From positions 27,150,001-27,214,000 of the forward strand of contig OX940864.1 in the NCBI GenBank assembly GCA_954871525.1: DNA of 64,000 bases, given 5' to 3'. The notes beneath the pieces are model-generated. The model saw nothing but the letters and a program-made list of their open reading frames with translations, did no database searches and was not told where the DNA came from. How positions within the stretch are numbered: position 1 is the first letter of the stretch; each line of letters starts with the position of its first letter. Shown here in pieces: positions 35,885 through 46,419 of the stretch. This DNA is from Parietaria judaica. Its lineage: Eukaryota; Streptophyta; Magnoliopsida; Rosales; Urticaceae. The position numbers and the translations under genes are program-made.

Positions 35885-36526
35885 TTCTCCCCCGTAAGCT
35901 TGACTTGCTTCCACTCTCTTCACTCCGAGCAGCTCTCTCATCTCCTCGAACTTGACTCTCCCTAGAGCCTTGGTAAGAATGTCTGCCCGTTGCTCCCTCG
36001 TGTTGACGAACTCCACGATGATCTCTCGCTTCTCCACACACTCACGAATGTAGTGAAACTTCGTGTCAATGTGTTTGCTCCGTCCATGGAACACTGGATT
36101 CTTCATCAACGCAATTGCAGACTTGTTGTCCACGTAGAGAGTAGCTGGTCTTTGCTCGGATCCGGTCACTTCACTAAGTAGCCCCTTCAACCACATAGCT
36201 TGACATGCTGCTGCGGTTGCCGCCATGAACTCTGCTTCGCATGAGGATAGAGCTACTGTCTGCTGCTTTTGAGACTGCCAGGTGATCAGGTTTCCGTTGA
36301 GGTAGAACGCCATCCCTCCGGTACTCTTCCTGTCATCAATATCACCGGCCAGATCACTGTCCGTAAAGCCGACTAGTACTTCTGCTCCACTTCCTCGGTT
36401 GTACTGGATCCCGTAGTCCGTCGTGCCCTTCACGTAACGCAAGATGTGCTTCACCGCCTGCTGGTGTGCACTCGTGGGCTTCTCCATGTATCGACTGACT
36501 ATCCCGACTGCGTGTGAAATGTCTGG
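35585..36526 (-). pseudogene. Element B RNase H part, reading into the 3' LTR
   Basis: Contains GFTDSDLAGD, STGGMAFYL, SSCEAEFMAA, LYVDNKSAIALM, GRSKHIDTKFHYIRE and RADILTKALG, the copia RNase H set. The frame then crosses the polypurine tract (35885-35898) and about 300 bp of the 3' LTR before its stop at 35585, so the last 100 residues are LTR-encoded. Confidence 0.85.
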
Positions 36527-37513
36527 TCAGGTGTGGGTGAGATACCTCAGGCACCCGATCACGCGTCTGTACTCCGTGGGATCCACTCTTCTCCCTTCAG
36601 CATCCTTCCCGAGCTGCAGCTTCGCCTCCATAGGGTACTTGCTCGAGTTACAGTCCGCCATCTCGAACTGTTTAAGGATCTTCTTCGCGTAGGCCGACTG
36701 GTTCAGCGTAATGCAGTCCTTCTTCTGTTCCACCTCGAGACCAAGGTAGTACGAAAGTAATCCGAGGTCACTCATCTCGAATTCGGCCATCATCTGCTGC
36801 TTGAATCCATCTACGCCTCCTGCGCTGGATCCTGTGACGATCAGGTCGTCCACATACACTCCCACGATCAGAGTTTCCTGCCCGGTACTCCTGGTGTAGA
36901 CTGCCTGCTCGCTCAAGCACTTTGTGAATCCAAGATTCTTCAAACTCTTGTCAAGGCGGATGTTCCACGCTCTTGGTGCTTGTTTTAACCCGTATAAGGC
37001 CTTGGATAGCTTGTACACCTTCTGCTCCTTGCCCGTGACGCCGAACCCCTCTGGTTGCTTGACGTACACTTCTTCTTCGAGGTCACCATTTAGGAATGCC
37101 GATTTGACATCCAGATGGTGAATTTCCCAACCTCGATGAGCTGCTAGGGCTAGGATGAGTCTGATCGTGTCCAGTCTAGCTACTGGGGCAAAGACTTCCT
37201 CAAAGTCTATGCCTTTCCTCTGCACGTAGCCTTTAGCTACCAGCCTTGCCTTGTGCTTAAGGACATTCCCCTCAGTGTCCTTCTTCAGCTTAAACACCCA
37301 CTTCAGGCCGATGGGATTATGACCTTTGGGAAGGTCGGTAAGCTCCCATGTCATGTTCTTCTCAATGGACTCCATCTCCTTCTTCATTGCTTCCTGCCAC
37401 TCCTGCTCGGCTGCTGCCTCCTGGTAATTGGCTGGTTCTTCTGCACACAACAAAGAAAGTTCCTCCAGGCTCATCTCCACTTCTTGAGTCTGATCGTAAA
37501 CGTCTGCTAGAGG
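36527..37513 (-). pseudogene. Element B reverse transcriptase part
   Basis: In the same frame. It contains [54 protein letters not shown] and the catalytic [10 protein letters not shown], ending in [14 protein letters not shown] at 36527-36529 separates it from RNase H. Confidence 0.88.
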
Positions 37514-38743
37514 TCAGAATCCTCTTGGGCCGTCTTTTATGGAGGAATCTCCCGAGCTGGACGGGCTGGTCCTGCTCGGACTTGGTGTCCTGGGTGTATC
37601 CGGGGTGCTCTCTCCCGGGCTGGGTTCTCTCGTTTCTGGCAAGACTGTTCCCGAGCTGGGTGTTCTGGGCTGATCCTGCTCGGCAACATCCTGGTCGTCT
37701 TCGACAATGAACTCCACTGAGTTCTGCTCGGGTTCCCCATTCTCGTCACGCCAATCACACTTCATCTCCTCTTCGAACACAGCATCTCTGCTCACTTGGA
37801 GTCTGCCGCGTCGTGGATCGTAGAGTCTGTGTGCCTTGCTTCCTTCTTCAACGCCAAGGTACACCATCTTCTGACTCCGGTTGTCCAGCTTCTTGAGATG
37901 TGGCCCCGCAATCTTCACGTGTGCGGTGCACCCGAACACTTTCAAGTGTTCTAAGTGGGGTTTCTTCCCTTTCCACGCCTGGTAGGGGGTATGCTCTCCT
38001 AGCGCTTTAGTCGGCAAACGATTAAGCAGGTAGACCGCATGTCTTACTGGAACTTGCATGCTCTTGAGCAAGCTCCTCACTGTGTTCATCACAGTTCGGT
38101 TTCGTCTTTCCACTACGCCATTCTGCTGGGGCGTGTGGGGTGCGGACAGGTGACGTTGAACTCCTTCCTGGTCGCAGAACTCTACGAACTGCTGGGAAGT
38201 GAATTCTCCTCCTCGGTCTGTACGCAAGACCTTTAACCTGTGCACCGAGCCATTCTCCACGATCTTCTTGAAGTTCTTGAAGACCTCAAAGGCTCCACTT
38301 TTCTCCTTAAGCATATAAACCCACATCCAGCGACTGTAATCATCAACAAGTAAAAGAAAATACTTGTTACCTGCCAAAGTTGCTGGGGTGACTGGACCAC
38401 ATAGGTCTGCGTGCACCAACTGTAAGGGTCTCTCTGCTCGGAACCTGGCCTTGATCGGAAACGGTATCCTCGCCTTCTTTGTGATCATGCAGCACTCACA
38501 TAGCTGGTCGGGGTGTTCTATCTTGGGAACCCCGAAGGCCATCTTCTTCTCGCCCATCATCTTGAGCGCATGAAAATTCACGTGTCCGAGCCGTGCGTGC
38601 CATAGCCAAGCCGGGTCTGCCATCGATGCCATAAGACAGACGGGCTGGCATGTCTTCAGGAGAATCTTGTAGAGTCTGTTGGGTGTTCGCTCCACCTTCA
38701 TCAACAGCTCTCCTTCCTTGGTCCACATCTTCAGGTAGGACCC
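37514..38743 (-). pseudogene. Element B integrase part
   Basis: In the same frame as gag. It has the pre-integrase His/Cys finger (LWHARLGHVNFHALKM, CECCMITKKA) and the integrase core with the Asp-Asp-Glu triad, in LVHADLCGP, LRTDRGGEFTSQQF and PQQNGVVERRNR. It continues to the chromo-like FGCTAHVKI region and a Pro/Ser-rich spacer. A TGA at 37514-37516 interrupts the spacer before RT. Confidence 0.88.
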
Positions 38744-40168
38744 TTACAGCAACACCGTGTTCCCGATCTCAGTCATCTGTCCTAGACTGATGATGTTGCT
38801 TTTCAACTTCGGGATGAAATACACCTGGGTCATCAGACGCTGGTCGCCATTCTTGCACTCGAACAGGATCGACCCTCTGCCTCTGATCTCTACGACTGAT
38901 CCGTCGCCGAATTTCACGCTGCCCGTGATCTTCTCATCGAGCTCTTCAAACTTAGCTCGGTCCCCAGTCATGTGGTTGCTAGCTCCGTTGTCTAAGTACC
39001 ATATGTCGGTACTGACCTTCTTCTCTCCGTCTACGAGGAGGTTTGCAATAACCTTATCCTCGATGAGGAAAACCTTCTCGCTGGTCTCCTCCGGACAGGT
39101 CTGCTCGGCCTCTGGGCTGATCGGCACACTGATCACTTCTGCCCGGGCCTTGGCGTCACACTCGCCATTCTGTTCGTCCAGGTGCGTTTCTTGTTCGGCA
39201 AACAACAATGCCGGCTGGTGCTGATCGTCTGGGAATCTTGCTAGATTCGCCTCTTCGCCCTGGTTCCTGCTCCGGCACTCAGATGCAAAGTGCCCAAGCT
39301 TCTGACAATTGTAGCACTTCACTGTGCTCTTGTCTCTCCTGGTCGTGCCTTCCTGACGGGTAGATCCACCGCCGCGACCACGCATGTCCCGACCTCGACC
39401 TCGTCCACGACCCTGTCCGCGTCCTCGGACTTCTCCACCAAAGCTGCTCCGTCCTGAGGATCTTGTAGAAAACACGGCTCCCCCGGTTTTCCGCTGTCTG
39501 GCCGTCCACTCTTCATGTGTGAGCAGGAGGTTCTTCTCCTCGTCTTTGTCACCGTAACCCCGAAGTCTCTCTTCGTGGGCCTTGAGACGACCAACAACCT
39601 CCTCGACCGACATGGTCTTGAGATCGCCGAACTGCTCGATCGATGTCACGATCTGCATGTACCTGTGAGGCACTGCTCGGAGAAACTTCTTGACGACGGT
39701 GGTCTCCTCCACCTTGTTTCCCAGCGAGCGTATGCCGGTCACAATGGACGTGAGCCGCATAGCAAAATCATCAATTGATTCGCTCTCCCTCATTCTCATG
39801 ACCTCGAACTCACTCTTCGAGGTCTGGACCTTTGCCTCCTTGACGCGATCTGCGCCCATGTGCATGGTCTGAAGAGTTTTCCATGCTTCCTTCGCGGAAT
39901 CTTTCTCGGCAAGCATGAGAAGAACTTCTTCCGGAACTGCTTGGTAGATAGCGGCTAGAGCCATTCTTTCCTTGCGCCCTTCGACACCGCCGTTCTCTAC
40001 GGCCTCCCATACTCCCTGCGCCTGCAGATTCACCCTCATCTTCAACGCCCACACGGCGTAATTGCTCTTCGTGAGCATGGGGTAATGGAGTGTAACTGTG
40101 CCTTCTCTGGAGTCTGGTTTCTGCGCAACCAAACCTCCTTCCATCGGTGACTCTGATGATGAGGACAT
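38744..40168 (-). pseudogene. Element B gag and protease part of the polyprotein
   Basis: The start is taken at the ATG giving MSSSSESPMEG; an earlier ATG lies in the primer-binding site. A copia gag region follows (LTKSNYAVWALKMRVNLQA), then an Arg/Gly-rich stretch, a zinc knuckle (CYNCQKLGHFASEC) and the aspartic protease motif WYLDNGASNHMTG. The frame ends at TAA (38744-38746), just after IISLGQMTEIG. The downstream integrase part continues in the same frame, so this is a premature stop in the polyprotein. Confidence 0.88.
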
Positions 40169-40182
40169 GTTCTTCGATTGAA

Positions 40183-40194
40183 GCTCTGATACCA
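40183..40194 (-). other. Primer-binding site of element B
   Basis: Minus-strand TGGTATCAGAGC, initiator-Met tRNA type, two bases from the 5' LTR. Confidence 0.9.
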
Positions 40195-40196
40195 CT

Positions 40197-40744
40197 TGTT
40201 GGATCCCAATTCACGGATCTGCAAAGAACACGAATAACACCAAAAGAAATCGAACCAAAAATAAAGGACACAAACTTTTGGGAGAAGAAATTCTCTTGAT
40301 TAATAATCGAAGGCTAAATACAAGGAGATAAACTCAAAATTCTAATGGACTCTACACAATACAAAGTGTACATGCTAGGTATATTTATAGCCTCACATAG
40401 GCGAAACCCTAGCTAACCAAATCGCACAAAATCAGGAAACTACCCTAAATAATCCTATCAAATCTTTGACTTGATCTTTGCTTGTTCCTCAAGCTACGCG
40501 TCTTCCTTTCTGGGTAGAGTTTCCTTTTCCTGCCCGGACAGTCTCTCTGTCCCCGAGCTGACCTGCTCGTATGCTCCGGGCTGAGCTTGCCTTCTATCCG
40601 GATGTTCTGCTCGTGTTCACCCGAGCTGGGCTGAACAGCTGTCCGTCTTCTGTTCTGGTCGGTACCCGGGCTGACTCCTCGCAAGTGTTTCTGCCCGTCC
40701 CGGGTTCTGGTCGTCACCCGGACTAAGTCAAGCTTAAGCTCACA
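40197..40744 (-). repeat. 5' LTR of element B
   Basis: 548 bp. On the minus strand a TATA-like CTATAAATATACC (near 40380) lies upstream of the transcript start region. Confidence 0.95.
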
Positions 40745-42228
40745 ACATATATATATATATAAATATATATTTTTATTTATTAATATAAATCTATTAATTA
40801 TTAATTAATTATTAATAACATATTAATAATTAAATTCAAATAATTAAATTATATTAATATTTCCTGATCTCAATATCACACATTAAAATGTCATGGTGCC
40901 ACACCATCATTTAAATTCGTGACATGTGATTTAATTTCAAAGTTTATCGAACCGATCATAAACTTAGAAAATCCATAAATCACTAACCGTAAGTCGAAAT
41001 GACTTGGTTCAAAAAGCAAAGTTGCTTAGAATTTAATTTCCAACAACATGGTGCTGATAGAAAATCTAAATTATAACTTTCTTTTATCAGTTAATTTCGT
41101 GTACCAAAATATGGTACTTTTGCCACGCTAACGATAAAACTATCTGATGTCTGCCACAGACCTTTCAGTTTTATAAGTCAAGCCAAATGATTAAACATTA
41201 TCCAGAATGTATTTTAATCACGTACGTATCATCCGTTACGGAGCTATCCTGGGGACCATGGACCCGTATCACTTAAGCTCCATCGAACTGCTAGTTGTTC
41301 GTCAAACCTCGAAGTGATTCCACTATAGACCCGAGGCTGCACTCTTTAGTGATACGGTATATATTATTCCCTTTATAACAGCAGGGTGTCCATTGATACA
41401 ATCAAATTCGGGTTATTGATCTTTCACTTGATGATCCACACACGAGCAGGCGGTTTCTACCGTTATGCCCCTTATTGCATTTTCATCCTTGACTCAGTCA
41501 GTAATATTATGAGTGGCCCACTTATGGTTTCGATTCATAAGTTGCGCACGGGTTCCTCTCACTTCTCACCACCGACAATCAAGGGAATCATCATCACTCT
41601 GAAGAGAGCTGTGTGATGCCCATGTCTATGACCAAGCTACCCTTATTGCTAACTATCATGTTCCCAAAATAATAGTATTGGGAACAGCGGTAATATTTCG
41701 TGTTCTTTAACGGTTAAATCAAATAACAATCAAGCCAGCAGCTTGGACTCAAGATCACTCAGGACTTAGATCGAATATCCATTTGATCATCTACTAGTGA
41801 CTCAACTCCAAGTTATCAGTGACGGTCTTATATGATAACTTCTGGAGTTTAAGTCAGGTCCAGTCCAGTATGAAGACACTTCATACTTAATGCACTTCTA
41901 GTGAGTGTGACACACACAAAATCCAGAATAGGATTATCACTTAGTCACATTAATGACCTTATACGATTAATGGGCTCCCACCCAGTTGATCAGGTCACGG
42001 ACATTTTAAGTTCATTTATTATGATTATTAATTCTTCCTCACATTGACTCTGTTGTGATAATAATAACATAATTGCACCCTTTATGAACTAAGGAATCAA
42101 ACATTCTATTTTACTCTACCAGAAACTATAATAAGATTATCATAATAAGCATCATCTTTATTCAACGACTTGTCATAATCTTTTACAAATGGATAAACTA
42201 TCTTGTTTAAGGACACATATGTCCAACA
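40745..42228 (-). repeat. 3' LTR of element A, second part
   Basis: Resumes with ACATATATAT after element B and matches 48220-49705. It ends in ATGTCCAACA beside the polypurine tract. Short frames in it (for example 41386-41616) also occur in the other LTR and are not genes. Confidence 0.92.
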
Positions 42229-42243
42229 ATCTCCCACTTGTAC
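42229..42243 (-). other. Polypurine tract of element A
   Basis: Read on the minus strand it is AAGTGGGAGAT, next to the 3' LTR, and serves as the plus-strand primer site of copia elements. It follows the stop codon of the pol frame. Confidence 0.8.
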
Positions 42244-44007
42244 TTAAAGAAGATGACCCATGTCTTTCAGACCCATACTTTCCAGATGCCTTCTGAATAT
42301 TTTCTCTGGCAACGTCTTGGTGAATGGATCAGCCAGATTGTCTTCCGAAGCTATTTTCACAACCCTCACGTCGCCACGACGCACTATTTCTCTTATGAGA
42401 TGGTATTTACGTTCTATATGTTTTGCCTTGTTATGGTCTCTGGGCTCTTTAGAATTTGCGACCGCACCACTGTTGTCACAGTATAGTGTTTGGGGCCCAT
42501 CTACATCTGGAACAACTCCCAGTTCTATGTAGAAATTCTTGAGCCAAACTGATTCTTTGGCTGCCTCACAAGCTGCCACGTATTCAGCTTCCATTGTGGA
42601 ATCTGCGATACAGGATTGCTTTACGCTTCTCCAGAATATCGCTCCACCAGCAAGGGTGTACACTGCTCCTGACGTCGATTTTCTCTCGTCTCTATCAGAC
42701 ATAAAGTCTAAATCAGTGTATCCTAGTGGATTCAGTTCTGATCCTGAAAACACTAACATATAGTCTCTCGTTCTCCGAAGATACTTGAGAATGTTCTTCA
42801 CTGCTGTCCAGTGAGCCATACCAGGGTTGGATTGATATCTGCTAACAATTCCCACAACGTAACAGATGTCTGGCCTAGTACACTGCATAGCGTACATCAG
42901 ACTTCCCACTGCTGAAGCATAGGGTATTCGCCTCATCACATCTTGCTCTTCCGGAGAAGTTGGGCATTGTTTCCTACTGAGGAACACTCCATGTCTGGTC
43001 GGTAAATTACCTCCCTTGGAGTTTGCCATTGCAAAACGTTCAAGCACCTTATCAATGTAAGCTGCTTGAGATAAGGCCAGAAGCCTGTTGTTGCGATCCC
43101 TGAAAATACGGATCCCAAGAACATAACTGGCTTCTCCCATGTCCTTCATTTGGAATTGCGTAGATAGCCACGCCTTTACGTCCGATAATTTCTTCACACT
43201 GTTTCCAATGAGAAGAATATCGTCGACGTACAGAACAAGAAAAACTTCCACGGTTTCGTCATTGAGTTTATAGATGCAGGCCTCAGTGACGTTTTGAATG
43301 AATCCATAGGTTTTGATGGTTTCATCGAACCTTAGATTCCAGGATCTGAAAGCTTGCTTCAATCCATAAATGGATTTAAGTAATCTGCAAACCTTCCCTT
43401 CTTGACCCTGTTGCACGAACCCTTCTGGTTGGTCCGTATAGATGTTTTCGTCAATGTACCCATTCAGGAAGGCGGTTTTGACGTCCATCTGCCAAATCTC
43501 GTAATTGAGACTACAGGCTATGGCCATGAGAATCCGGATGGACTTATACTTAGCGACTGGAGCGAAGGTCTCATCGAAATCAATACCTTCCCTCTGGGTA
43601 AAACCCTTTGCCACTAGTCTAGCCTTGAAGGTTTCAACCATCCCGTCCACTCCTCTCTTTCGCTTGTATACCCACTTACAACCAATGGTTTTGAAGCCAT
43701 CCGGTAAGTTTACAAGTTCCCAGACTTCATTAGAATCCATTGATTCTATTTCTTGGTTCATGGCTTCCTGCCATTCTCCCTTATCAGGATCAACCATAGC
43801 TTGCTTGTAGCCTATGGGATCTTCAACGCTAGTGTCTGTGACAGCTAGGTGAAATTCCAACTGGGTGTGCTCGTAGCGTTCAACTGGTTTTTTGAACCTC
43901 ACACTACGTCTGAGTACCCCTTGGTTCTGATTTGGGACCGTGGTTTCCGCACTCTCTTCAATAACAGACACTGTTATCGTCGTTGTGACTTTGTCACAAG
44001 ATCCCAT
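42244..44007 (-). CDS. Element A reverse transcriptase and RNase H (587 aa)
   Basis: A single open frame without stops. It has the copia RT domain (CKWVYKRKRG, DFDETFAPV, MDVKTAFLNG, IYGLKQAFRSWN, catalytic LYVDDILL) at about residues 105-350, a linker, and RNase H (YTDLDF, STMEAEYVAA, YCDNSGAV, KHIERKYHLIRE) at about 430-560. Gag, protease and integrase are missing upstream, so the frame starts within what would be the integrase-RT spacer (RRSVRFKKPVERYEH). Upstream, on the same strand and 289 bp away, is the three-exon gene. An open RT without its usual N-terminal partners is odd and suggests that it was kept while the rest was replaced. Confidence 0.88.
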   Translation of the reverse strand: MGSCDKVTTTITVSVIEESAETTVPNQNQGVLRRSVRFKKPVERYEHTQLEFHLAVTDTSVEDPIGYKQAMVDPDKGEWQEAMNQEIESMDSNEVWELVNLPDGFKTIGCKWVYKRKRGVDGMVETFKARLVAKGFTQREGIDFDETFAPVAKYKSIRILMAIACSLNYEIWQMDVKTAFLNGYIDENIYTDQPEGFVQQGQEGKVCRLLKSIYGLKQAFRSWNLRFDETIKTYGFIQNVTEACIYKLNDETVEVFLVLYVDDILLIGNSVKKLSDVKAWLSTQFQMKDMGEASYVLGIRIFRDRNNRLLALSQAAYIDKVLERFAMANSKGGNLPTRHGVFLSRKQCPTSPEEQDVMRRIPYASAVGSLMYAMQCTRPDICYVVGIVSRYQSNPGMAHWTAVKNILKYLRRTRDYMLVFSGSELNPLGYTDLDFMSDRDERKSTSGAVYTLAGGAIFWRSVKQSCIADSTMEAEYVAACEAAKESVWLKNFYIELGVVPDVDGPQTLYCDNSGAVANSKEPRDHNKAKHIERKYHLIREIVRRGDVRVVKIASEDNLADPFTKTLPEKIFRRHLESMGLKDMGHLL

Positions 44008-44296
44008 TTGTGAATAAATTCCTCTAATTTCATTCTCTATTAACCATCATGATTAAAAATGACATTTGATCTTTATAAATCAATTAGAGTAATTAAAGAC
44101 TATAGATGAAATAACTGTCACTATATTTATCTGGATATTGCAAAATAATTCGAAAAACTTTATTAATTAAGAATCATTCCATGCAATCAATATCCAAAAA
44201 TAAATCGAGTTTTTAACAATGCAAAATTAATGATAACAATAAACTTAAATCGAATATAAACTCAAAGCATGCTTCCTTCTTCGAGACACTCGAGTA

Positions 44297-45094
44297 CTAG
44301 CTGCTTTCGTTTCCTACTGAGTTCTCATCAACAGAGCTCCTGCTGAATCCTGAAAAGAAAATGAACAAATGTTAGTATTTTAATCTATGGATCTGAGATT
44401 TGAATCTCTCCAATAAAAACTAATTTCGGGGTTAACAGAAGAGTCATTACCTCTCCAAGCCCGCAGATGTTCTCGGCACATTGTGTGCCCCTTTGCTCTT
44501 GGTTTGAGCCAGCATTCAATGCATAAAGCTCCATCTCCGTTTTTCTTCTTAGCAGAAGCAACTTCTGTCATGAAAAACGTTTGCAATGTTTAGAATTTTA
44601 ATCTATGGATCTGAGATTTGAATCTCTCCAATAAAAAACTAATTTCGAATTCAAAAAAAGGTCTTACCCTTTTTTGAACTCATGTGCAGTCTGCATCGCA
44701 GCTGACCTCGCACTCTCTTCCTTGTTCCACATTGGAAGCACATTGCAGATAAACCAACTTTTCTTTCTTTTCTTCCGGGTTCAGCTTTCGATTCAGTCTT
44801 TCGTTTGTTATCTTTTGCCATTGCTTGAGTGACAAGACCTGTTACTTTGTTCACCTTTTTCATTAGTCTCTCAATTTCACCCATCGAGGCTTTGAGTACC
44901 GAATCTTTAAAGGATTGACTTTTGTTTGGATACTGGTCTAATAAGAAACTGAGTAACTCATATTCATTATCAGACTTGAACCAAGCACTGCCTTCTTCAA
45001 ATATCGGTAGCTCAAACTCAGATGGAGGACCAGAGTTGACCGAATCTTTTTCATCATCCGAGACATTAATAGCTTTAGACATATTAACTGGCAT
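44297..45094 (-). CDS. Unrecognised three-exon gene with two C-X2-C-X11-C-X2-H motifs inside element A
   Basis: Exons 44668-45094, 44451-44564 and 44297-44349 join in phase to 594 nt (197 aa plus stop), with both introns in phase 1. The N-terminal 100 residues are acidic (SDDEKDSVNSGPPSEFELP, then a helix-like KASMGEIERLMKKVNKVTG). A basic stretch (KDNKRKTESKAEPGRKERK) could be a nuclear signal. Exon 1 ends with CFQC...RGQLRCRLHMSSKK and exon 2 holds CIECWLKPRAKGHTMCREHL. Both follow C-X2-C-X11-C-X2-H, a likely zinc-binding pattern. Exon 3 is a Ser-rich tail (FSRSSVDENSVGNESS). It sits where gag to integrase should be, on the same strand. I do not know the family. The start could also be Met5. 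Confidence 0.65.
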
Positions 45095-45229
45095 TGAAAA
45101 AGAAACTTATTAAACTTTATTATAGGTAGAATGTTTCGAAAAAAATATTTTATTTGAAATAGTTACATGATGCAAACATGTTCATGGGAAAAACGTTAAA
45201 TAAACCCTTTAACTATTTCGTGATAATTT

Positions 45230-45960
45230 AACCGACTGTACACGTCGTTGCCGTCCTTAGTGGCATGGTCACTCTAGGGTGACTCGTGGTATCAACCGTG
45301 TAGTTTGGTTAAACTAAGTTTTAGTCATAAACTTAATTAATATTCATAACAAGAACTACAAAAGTCCTCTATGATTATTAACTATCACCATAGACGGTCG
45401 GGAAGCACCAACTTCCGTGCAAGCTTAACCCATTATTTTCGGTTCTCGGGATCCTCTTGGAAATGTCGTCCTTAGGGAATGGTCACTCTAGGGTGACTCG
45501 CGGTCCATTTCCAAGATTCCTCCGTCCCCATATTCTTTTGGAACTATCACGGTGTCAAACCTCCCACAAGCACACCTTCCTTAGGGAATGGACACACTAG
45601 GGTGACTCGAGGCGGTGTGGTTAGCAGACCTTGTGACAGTAATAATGGAGACCTTTGTTTTATTCTATACTTGCCATTGTTTTTAGGAAATAACGTTTTT
45701 AATTACTAAGTTGTAAAAACTCATTATATAAACTATCCATTAATGACACATTAAAAGTTTATATTTTGGCTTTATTTATTACGACACGTAATTTTAAAAT
45801 AAGCCCTAAAAAATTGTGTTTATTATTTCGTCGGTAGTGATAGATCAAAACGTACGCTCTCCAGGTCGATGGGAGGGGTCCTAACCGGTCACCCAGAAGT
45901 GGATGGTGAACCGGCCCCACTTTTGATTCCCTCTTCCTTAGGCAAGATTGTACGTTTGAA
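45230..45960 (-). repeat. Repeated hairpin motif in the leader of element A
   Basis: CCTTAG(GG/TG) followed by GGTCACTCTAGGGTGACTCG, itself a small inverted repeat (GTCAC/GTGAC), occurs near 45257, 45469 and 45586. A shorter relative (CCTTAGGCAAG, CACCCAG) lies near 45885-45945. Spacing is 115-210 bp. The region is otherwise AT-rich and non-coding. In this position it could form RNA structure in the element transcript. Confidence 0.7.
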
Positions 45961-46419
45961 ATTTTTCCGAATAATAATTAACACTTTTACATTTACTCTT
46001 TATTATTTATATCTATCCTATATAGACATATTAATAATGATCTAAACATAGACACTATGTTTGAGGGTTATGAAAATAGGTTATATCAAATTATATCTAT
46101 GATGAATATTCATAATTAATGATACTTATTCTCTAAGAATTATCATTAAACATTTTAATGCCCTTTAATAATTATTTATGAAATATTAAAATAAGACAAT
46201 GATATTATTCTTCGAATATTATCATCCATATTTTAATTTATTAAATAAGACAATGTTATTTAATTATTAAATAACATCCATATTTAAATTTATGAATTAA
46301 TTAAAATAAGACAATGTTATTTATCCAGAAATAACATCCATATTTTAATTTATATTAATTAATCATAATTAATTTTAATTCATAAATATAAATTTCATTA
46401 ATAATAATTAATAATTAAT

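Larger units (their letters stand above)
35337..40744 (-). mobile_element. Copia element B, young, nested in the LTR of element A
   Basis: The TSD ACATA lies at 35332-35336 and 40745-40749. The LTRs, 35337-35884 and 40197-40744, are 548 bp each (TGTTGGATCC to AGCTCACA) and differ at two positions by eye, A/G near 35452 and T/C near 35841. The minus-strand primer-binding site is at 40183-40194 and the polypurine tract at 35885-35898. The internal region encodes gag, protease, integrase, RT and RNase H in one frame, broken by three stops (38744, 37514, 36527). The near-identical LTRs mean a recent insertion, later than that of element A. Confidence 0.95.

Noticed and set aside
38757..39224. Long antisense frames across element B gag-pol
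   Set aside because: They are mirror frames of a real coding strand with strong codon bias. No domain was recognised.
41386..41616. 76-codon frame, with a near copy at 48863-49093
   Set aside because: Both lie at the same place in the two LTRs of element A. Conservation reflects LTR identity, not coding.
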